From: Cyclina sinensis
Taxonomy: Eukaryota; Mollusca; Bivalvia; Venerida; Veneridae
DNA length: 64,000 nucleotides
Assembly: GCA_012932295.1 (NCBI GenBank)
Contig: JAAONU010000004.1
Span: forward strand, 6,829,030 to 6,893,029
Direction of reading: 5' to 3'
The stretch's first letter is position 1; the number at the start of each line of letters is the position of its first letter. Shown here one piece after another: positions 58,319-64,000 of the stretch. Position numbers and translations under genes: made by a program. A model generated the notes under the pieces. That model saw nothing but the letters and a program-made list of their open reading frames with translations, did no database searches and had not been told where the DNA came from.

Positions 58319-60745
58319 GCAGAGTGGCCTATCAGGTACGAAAGTTTTGACTTAATCCAACTTCCTGTCTGAGGCGCGTAAGATTTCCCCCTCATCTTAT
58401 ACACCAGAAAATATGCATATTCTGTCAGATATCTGAGGTTATGATTTGTCATGCAGTATCTTAAATAATTTGCTTAAGTAGTTTGATCTAATAGGCATTT
58501 CATCATTTCTTTCAATAATCAAGTTAACAGTGGGATTCGAACCTGCATCGAACGGCACCAACTGCCTTGCAATGCAAAGTACGAACGCCTTAGACCACTT
58601 TGCCAGCGCAACAACCGCAGAAAGGCTACGCAAATATCAGGAATATAAGTGTTCGAGTCACACCACACCAGTGAAAGGCGTTAGATCAAAGATATTTTCA
58701 AACTTGCTTTAACTGACACTTTTATGAAAACTTTTAACCTTGGAAGTGGTCTTTCATTAACAGTCATACTTAATTAATATGAAAAACCCAACTAAACTAA
58801 TCAAATAATTATATTCTCCTTGATGAATTCCTTCTTGTGTATTTAATTGAACAATTTAACATCCTGTTCACTGAAATCTAATGATGCTGATATAGAGAGT
58901 GTTCGACCAAATTAAATGATTTGATTTAATATTTAGGTTAATTGTAGTACTACTGAAATAGTTCTTTTTCAATAGATACACCGTTGCTAAATAGTCTATA
59001 GTCTTATTCTTTAATATTTTTAGAATACCGAGAATTCTTCCAAAAAACTGAGGTTTAATGCATCGTGCCCTATTTGTATGGCTTCTGGGTAACATTCGAA
59101 TCATAAATATCACGGAGATTTCAATTTTAAGTCTTTCTAAACGCAATTAATTGAATTCAGATTGAGAGACAGAATTCAAATGCGATGCCAGCTTTTTACG
59201 ACGTCCTAATTAATTTCAGCTAAACACACTCTAAAAATGCCTGCTTAGTCTTGGTGAAATGTAAAATAATTCCTAAAGGAAACCAGATTTTGAAAGGATT
59301 TAAAATCTTGAAACTGACAGATTGTCTCTGCATATTTGCAAGTTTGAGAAGCATCTTTTTTTTTTAACTCATTTATAAGTGAAAGAAAAAGATCAACCAT
59401 TAAGACACATGTTAATTGACTTTCGCAGGCTAAAACAAAACAGTCGTAATGCAAGTTATCAAACTGCTGTGAACAAAAACGTGTTTGTCATTGTTCATTA
59501 AAAGGTAAGTAAATGTTTTTCTTGATTGAAAGATCTATCATTTCGTTGTTTACTGTAAAATGATTATTTCTAGACTTTACATTTTCGTTATTTGTATTCT
59601 AAATTTTGAATTTCTATAATATAAAAGTTACACGGCTCTTTCTGAAAAATTCACCCACGAATCGCATTTCATACATTAATATCGATAGGTAGGTTTAGAA
59701 ATTGCTTTCTTGTAGTACATCGACGAAACTGCTGCTCCGAAAAGATCATACAACAGAGGATAGGCAATAACAAAGAGTAACCAGAGGTGCTAAAAGATCT
59801 TACGTCAAGACGATTTTATTTTCAGTGTTCTGTAAATAATTAACTTAAAAACAGACATGTATAACTTAAGGCGCACATATTCTTTATGTTGCACACCAAG
59901 TGATTCCTTTGTATAGAATCTTTAAAGACTCATAAACACATGGCTATGTGTAAAATGATAAAACCATTGCAAAGACAGGTTTTTTTTTACATGCAAAATA
60001 ATATTTATATAACTTCTTTTTCATCCAAGTTTCCAGATAACACAAATAGACAATTCTAGATGCCAGTATCGATAGGATGAAAGTCTTCTCTAAGAACTTT
60101 ATCCTGAATCAGTCTTATGTCTATCAGTAAATATTTAATCTCTCTGTAATCGATTTGCGAAAAAAAGTTCTGGGTTCTACGAAAACTGTTTCTTTCAGCG
60201 ATTGCACACACTTAATAAAAACAAGTCTTAAAAGGTAGCCTTTCTGCAATAAAAACGTTTTCTACCAAGACTTAGGTGGATCTTATATGACATATCGTAG
60301 AAAGATTTACAATCATGTTCAGAAAGTTTTGATTTATTAAATTCTTGATTTTTTAAATTTTCTTGTAATATTTTGTACGGTCCTGATATTTGCTCATTAG
60401 TATTCTATTTCAAGCATCAGATTTTAGGATTTTACGGATTATTTTTCAACGCCTTTCTTTAGCGTTTACGTTACAGGAAGAAAAGGGTGCATAGCCTCTT
60501 TCAGACCACTTTGTCCGGATTAAAATTTTGCCATCTACCTACAGTCTTAAATTGCAATTGACTCTCCTGTAAATTTCACATACCGCTTGGTGAGATGGTT
60601 TTTGCTTTATCCCAAGTAATGATCTACCACACATGTCCATTTTAAAGTATATTTCCTATTTGTTTGCTCTAAGGTATGTGAAAATAGAAATGAGACATTC
60701 AACTGAGCAGCTTTGTTTAAATATTGCGTGATTTTCGCAAACAAC
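58318..60745 (+). repeat. Triplicated non-coding block, copy C
   Basis: This is collinear with copy B (44095-47577) over three stretches and with copy A over the first two. A tRNA-like insert at 58525-58616 interrupts it and is absent from copies A and B. The TATA-like box seen in A and B is not preserved here (about 59222-59236). No open frame is shared with copy B. Substitutions and small indels are spread throughout, so the duplication is old. Confidence 0.75.
58525..58616 (-). repeat. tRNA-Leu-like SINE head or tRNA pseudogene
   Basis: On the minus strand, AGTGGTCTAAGGCG (A box region, about 58586-58605) and GGTTCGAATCCCAC (B box/T arm, 58529-58543) lie at tRNA-like spacing. A stem-loop GGCA-GTTGG-TGCC sits in the long variable-arm position, as in class II tRNAs. 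The body resembles tRNA-Leu, but acceptor pairing is poor and the anticodon stem does not close cleanly. It is therefore a tRNA-derived insert or pseudogene, although the internal polymerase III promoter looks intact. Confidence 0.6.
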
Positions 60746-60749
60746 AAAA

Positions 60750-61405
60750 CCGTCGCATTATTTACAAAACACTCCTCGTAATAAAATGTCTTTTAACTAA
60801 GCTTTAAGTGCATAGCACTAGATAAACAAAGACGGAAATTTTAGCCAAGAAATGAGCTGCTCGAGTATTTTGGCATTCTTATAGAAGATATAACAGTAAT
60901 ATACCACAACGCATGTATCTTAAACATATTTTAACGTTAATCGAATGATTTTTGGTCCATTGTTTGGTAATTAGCTGAAAACACGCAACTACAGGATAGT
61001 TTTACAGTTCTTTGTCGGGTACAGCATTTAAAATTCAGATGTAGAACTACTCGTCCTTTTCGGGCCATTTTAAATCCTTTTTTTTTCTTGTATTTTTTTC
61101 GGATATTTAATGCTGCAAAGACTAGGGAAGTGAACTGTTGGTAATATTTTGGAACGACTTCCAACTTCCATTCTGTAGAAAGTTTTTGGCAGCAACTGAT
61201 TTCTCATCAATACGAAAAGTCCAATTAAATGATAGTAGCTATGTTTTCAATACTCATACTTCCCTGCGTCAGTAAAATACTTGTTAAATGTCGCATTTAA
61301 ATCAAAATAAATTGCTTTCTAACACTCACATTCATGACTGATTTTTTTTGTTCTGTTTTTAGCAGATGTGACATGCACAAAACAAAACGATAAGGATACT
61401 TAACT
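60750..61405. other. AT-rich sequence without recognisable features
   Basis: No gene, array or RNA was recognised. Confidence 0.45.
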
Positions 61406-61411
61406 GATTTT

Positions 61412-62584
61412 TATGCATCCCGAAGGGAGAGCTTATAGTCGCCGCCTGGTCCGTCCTTCCGTCTATCTGTCACCATCTTGTCCAGAGAATAACTTGAAAA
61501 GTATTGAAGGAATTTGATTGAAACTTAAAACATTCATAGAGACCAGTGAGAGAAAGCGCAGTGTCCAAGAACCATAATTCTACCTTGCACATTTTTTAAT
61601 TATCTCCCTTAAGTTAATAATGCTTGTCCGGAACTACAACCCATAACTCTAATTTACATAGTTTTTGAATTATCTCCACTTATAATACTTAATAATGCTT
61701 GCCCGGATATTAATATGAAAAGTATTGATTAAAGGACTTTGATTAAAACTTCACTCAGTTATAGATACTAGTGAGTGAAATTTACTGTTTAATAACCATA
61801 TGTCCTCCTTGCTTATTTTTTCAACTATTTCCCTTAATGATACTTAAAATGTGTAATAATGCTTGTCCGGGATACAAATTCTAAACTATCAATGATTTTT
61901 CATTGAAACCCCACACAGTTATAGAGATTAGTGAGAGGAAGTGTAGTATCAAAGAACCATAACCCTATACTACTTCGTTTATGACTTATCACCCTTTATG
62001 GTACTTAATTATTGCTGTCTTGAGAATAACTTCAAAACTATTTAGGGAATTTTATTAAAACTTCTCACAGTGTTAGAGAACAGTAAGAGGAAATGCAGTG
62101 TTTATGAACCTTAATTCTACCTTGCTTGATTTTTTAAATATCTTCTTTAATGATAATTACAAAAGTTAAGTAACGCATGTCTGAAGGATAACTTCAAAGT
62201 ATCAATGATATCTCATTATATCGCCACACAGTTATAGAGAGTGCATTGTTAAAAAAACATCATTCTCCATTACTTATTTTTTTAATTATCTCCCTTTATA
62301 ATGCCTAATAATGCTATTTAGGAAAATAACTTGAAAAGTATAGTATGAAATTGAACAAAACTTCACACAGATTGAAAGACCAATGCGAGAAAGTGCTTTG
62401 TTAAAGTACCACCACTTTACGTCAGTTAAGTTTTTAATTATCTCCCTTTAAAAAAAATTAATATAGCAACCCCGATCGATAGATAAATCAGTGGTTTATC
62501 AGCTGGAATTGGAGAACAACACTGATAATATGAAGTACGGGTCTACTTTTCACACCTGCCAGTCAAGCACTTGACACCTCTTGT
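61412..62584 (+). mobile_element. Array element with decayed units, both ends
   Basis: It opens with TATGCATCCCGAAGGGAGAGC (a TCCC-GAA-GGGA hairpin) and GGTCCGTCCTTCCGTC. It closes with CCTGCCA, a perfect hairpin GTCAAG-CA-CTTGAC (62562-62575) and ACCTCTTGTT. Between them are six or seven strongly diverged units of about 150 bp, each with 'tgcttg(t)c(c)gga', 'aataacttgaaaagta', 'ttgattaaaacttcacacag', 'ttatagaga(t)(a/c)(t)agtgagag' and 'attatctcccttta'. There is no coding capacity. It is an older member of the same class as the elements at 33930 and 51218. Confidence 0.75.
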
Positions 62585-62589
62585 TGTGT

Positions 62590-63175
62590 TTATAAAAATT
62601 CTGGCAAACATTCACAGATTAAACAAGTAGCAGGTAAATTTTGCAATAAATCAACTGTCCTTAAAATGTGTTTTTTTACTGTAAATCTTCAAATATGTTT
62701 CATCATGATAATTTTTACTAAAACTGAAAAAGTATTTATTTTTTCGTGTCATTGAAATATCATTGATAGTATATTTCTTACTTTTCTGCCATTCTGAACA
62801 AAAAATACTTCAGGGAGCATTATTTTGGTTTTATCAATTTCTTGTTAGTCTAGTCAGTCTTTCACTACATATGTAATATACAGTAGGAGAGTTTTGGTAA
62901 ACCAACCTTTCTTTTCCGTTTGAGTCAATATATGGCTGACATGTCTGGCCGGCTTTTTTCTTTTAACCTTTTTTAATCTCTACTGAATGCAAACTGGCAT
63001 TCTTTCCTTATAGAATTATATTTTTTTGCATATGTTCAGTACTATAAATTTCGACATTTTTTGTAATGTCTGTCCCTGCCTAAAGAGCAGTCACCAGCTG
63101 TTCAAATATTGTCACTTGTTAAAACCTTTCCTTCTCATACCTTCTGCAAATACAAAATAACAGTATAATACAGTA
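62590..63175. other. AT-rich sequence without recognisable features
   Basis: Nothing was recognised between the array element and the MITE. Confidence 0.45.
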
Positions 63176-63177
63176 CG

Positions 63178-63618
63178 TACTACCGCTTGCAAAACTGATT
63201 AGAGTTTCACGTATTCGGAACGCAACAGAAAGTGACGTGACGATGTTTATTTCAGTAGCTTAAACTGTCACTTTACTGGTCATCCAATCACAGCGAGGCA
63301 GTTTTCTCAGGTATACCTGTCAATAAAACTGCGTCTTGCAATCTACCAGCAGCCAGAAAAATGTGCCTAGGCGGCGCCAAATTGCTGTGTCTTAATTGTC
63401 GCTGCGTTGCTACCGGAAATCTTCACTCAATATTTTTTCCTATCCGCTTTTCCATTTCGTACACAGAATGACACTAGAATGACACTATTGACAGGTAAAA
63501 GGCGGAGTTTGAAAGAAACACATTGGGCGGCGCTTTAATTGATTTTTGACAGGTGTACCGACGAGTCTCGTTCTTTACCTAACAGTTTAAACTCTAATCA
63601 GTTTTGCAAGCGGTAGTA
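63178..63618. mobile_element. MITE with perfect 30-bp terminal inverted repeats
   Basis: TACTACCGCTTGCAAAACTG (continuing ATTAGAGTTT, 63178-63207) is matched base for base in inverse at 63589-63618. The element is about 440 bp and has no coding capacity. If the outermost TA at each end is a target duplication, the repeats are 28 bp starting CTACCGC, which fits a Tc1/mariner-type MITE. Internally, 'acctgtcaataaa' (about 63317-63329) is partly inverted at 63487-63500 and 63546-63557, suggesting a longer, decayed fold-back. The GC content is higher than that of the flanks. Perfect ends imply a recent insertion. Confidence 0.88.
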
Positions 63619-63619
63619 A

Positions 63620-64000
63620 AAGGAACCTTGGTTTTTATCGGCATAGCTCTATTAAAATCGATTTTGACCAACACTTGTAACGAGTGACATTGTTAGATAC
63701 ATAAATCTACTGTAACAGCTGAAAAAGGAAGTTTGTGTAATGAAATACTAGGATAGAATTCGTAATTATTAGTTTTATTGCATCTGAAAATAATGCAATA
63801 ATAATAACATTAATACAGCCGTAAACTAAATACTAAAACGTTTTAATTATGAAAAATTATACCAATTGCAATAAATATATAATGAATATGACTACATATT
63901 TAATTCATTTTACTGAAAATGATATTAACCCATTAAACTCAACATGTTTTGTTTATAGCCTTAACTGTAATGCAAATAGATCATTCGATAACTACACGCG
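63620..64000. other. AT-rich sequence without recognisable features
   Basis: Nothing was recognised to the end of the window. Confidence 0.5.

Overview
This is a stretch of animal nuclear DNA, AT-rich and almost entirely non-coding. It shows no confident intact protein-coding gene. I infer a bivalve mollusc, possibly a venerid clam. The reason is the particular set of dispersed repeats: blocks that open with a hairpin such as AGCTCACCTGAG or TATACCCCC, continue with a CCGTCCGTCC run, hold 140-180 bp tandem units rich in TGACCTTGA, and close with GGGCC...GGCCC-TCTTGT. I know these as typical of bivalve genomes. The assignment rests on memory of repeat style, not on a database search.

Layout. 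From 0 to 28 kb the DNA is mostly featureless AT-rich sequence carrying decayed tandem-array elements (0.6-1.1, 2.35-2.5, 3.4-3.9, 6.5-7.8, 12.6-15.1 and 19.3-19.9 kb), simple repeats, a 38-bp minisatellite (16.4-16.8 kb) and two tRNA-like SINE heads (25.3 and 25.7 kb). From 28 to 37 kb lie the first copy of a thrice-repeated non-coding block and two large, nearly complete array elements: 30.8-33.5 kb on the minus strand and 33.9-36.7 kb on the plus strand. From 37.8 to 40 kb lie a Tc1/mariner element with terminal inverted repeats and a full-length but broken transposase, a strong palindrome, and the helix-turn-helix relic of a second Tc1-like transposase. A LINE ORF2 scrap follows at 41.5 kb.

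From 44 to 52.4 kb the second copy of the repeated block is interrupted by a 5'-truncated LINE. The LINE has itself been split by one array element, which was split by another, and a third array element sits in the LINE's (ATT)n tail. From 52.4 to 64 kb there are a decayed array, an unrecognised coding relic (55.2-55.7 kb), a tRNA-derived SINE, the third copy of the repeated block, another complete array element (61.4-62.6 kb) and a MITE with perfect 30-bp terminal inverted repeats (63.2-63.6 kb).

The most interesting signal is the shared architecture of the array elements. Each of the best-preserved ones has a 5' hairpin whose first arm is repeated, inverted, near the 3' end, followed by a short second hairpin and a CTTGTT or CTAGTTT tail. 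One insertion can be read against intact neighbouring repeat units, and it entered a T-run without a long target duplication. This matches the Helentron/Helitron2 type of rolling-circle transposon, and one element keeps an endonuclease-like coding scrap next to its 3' end. A second signal is the non-coding block with a TATA-like box, present in three diverged copies about 14-16 kb apart, which suggests old tandem duplication of a larger unit.
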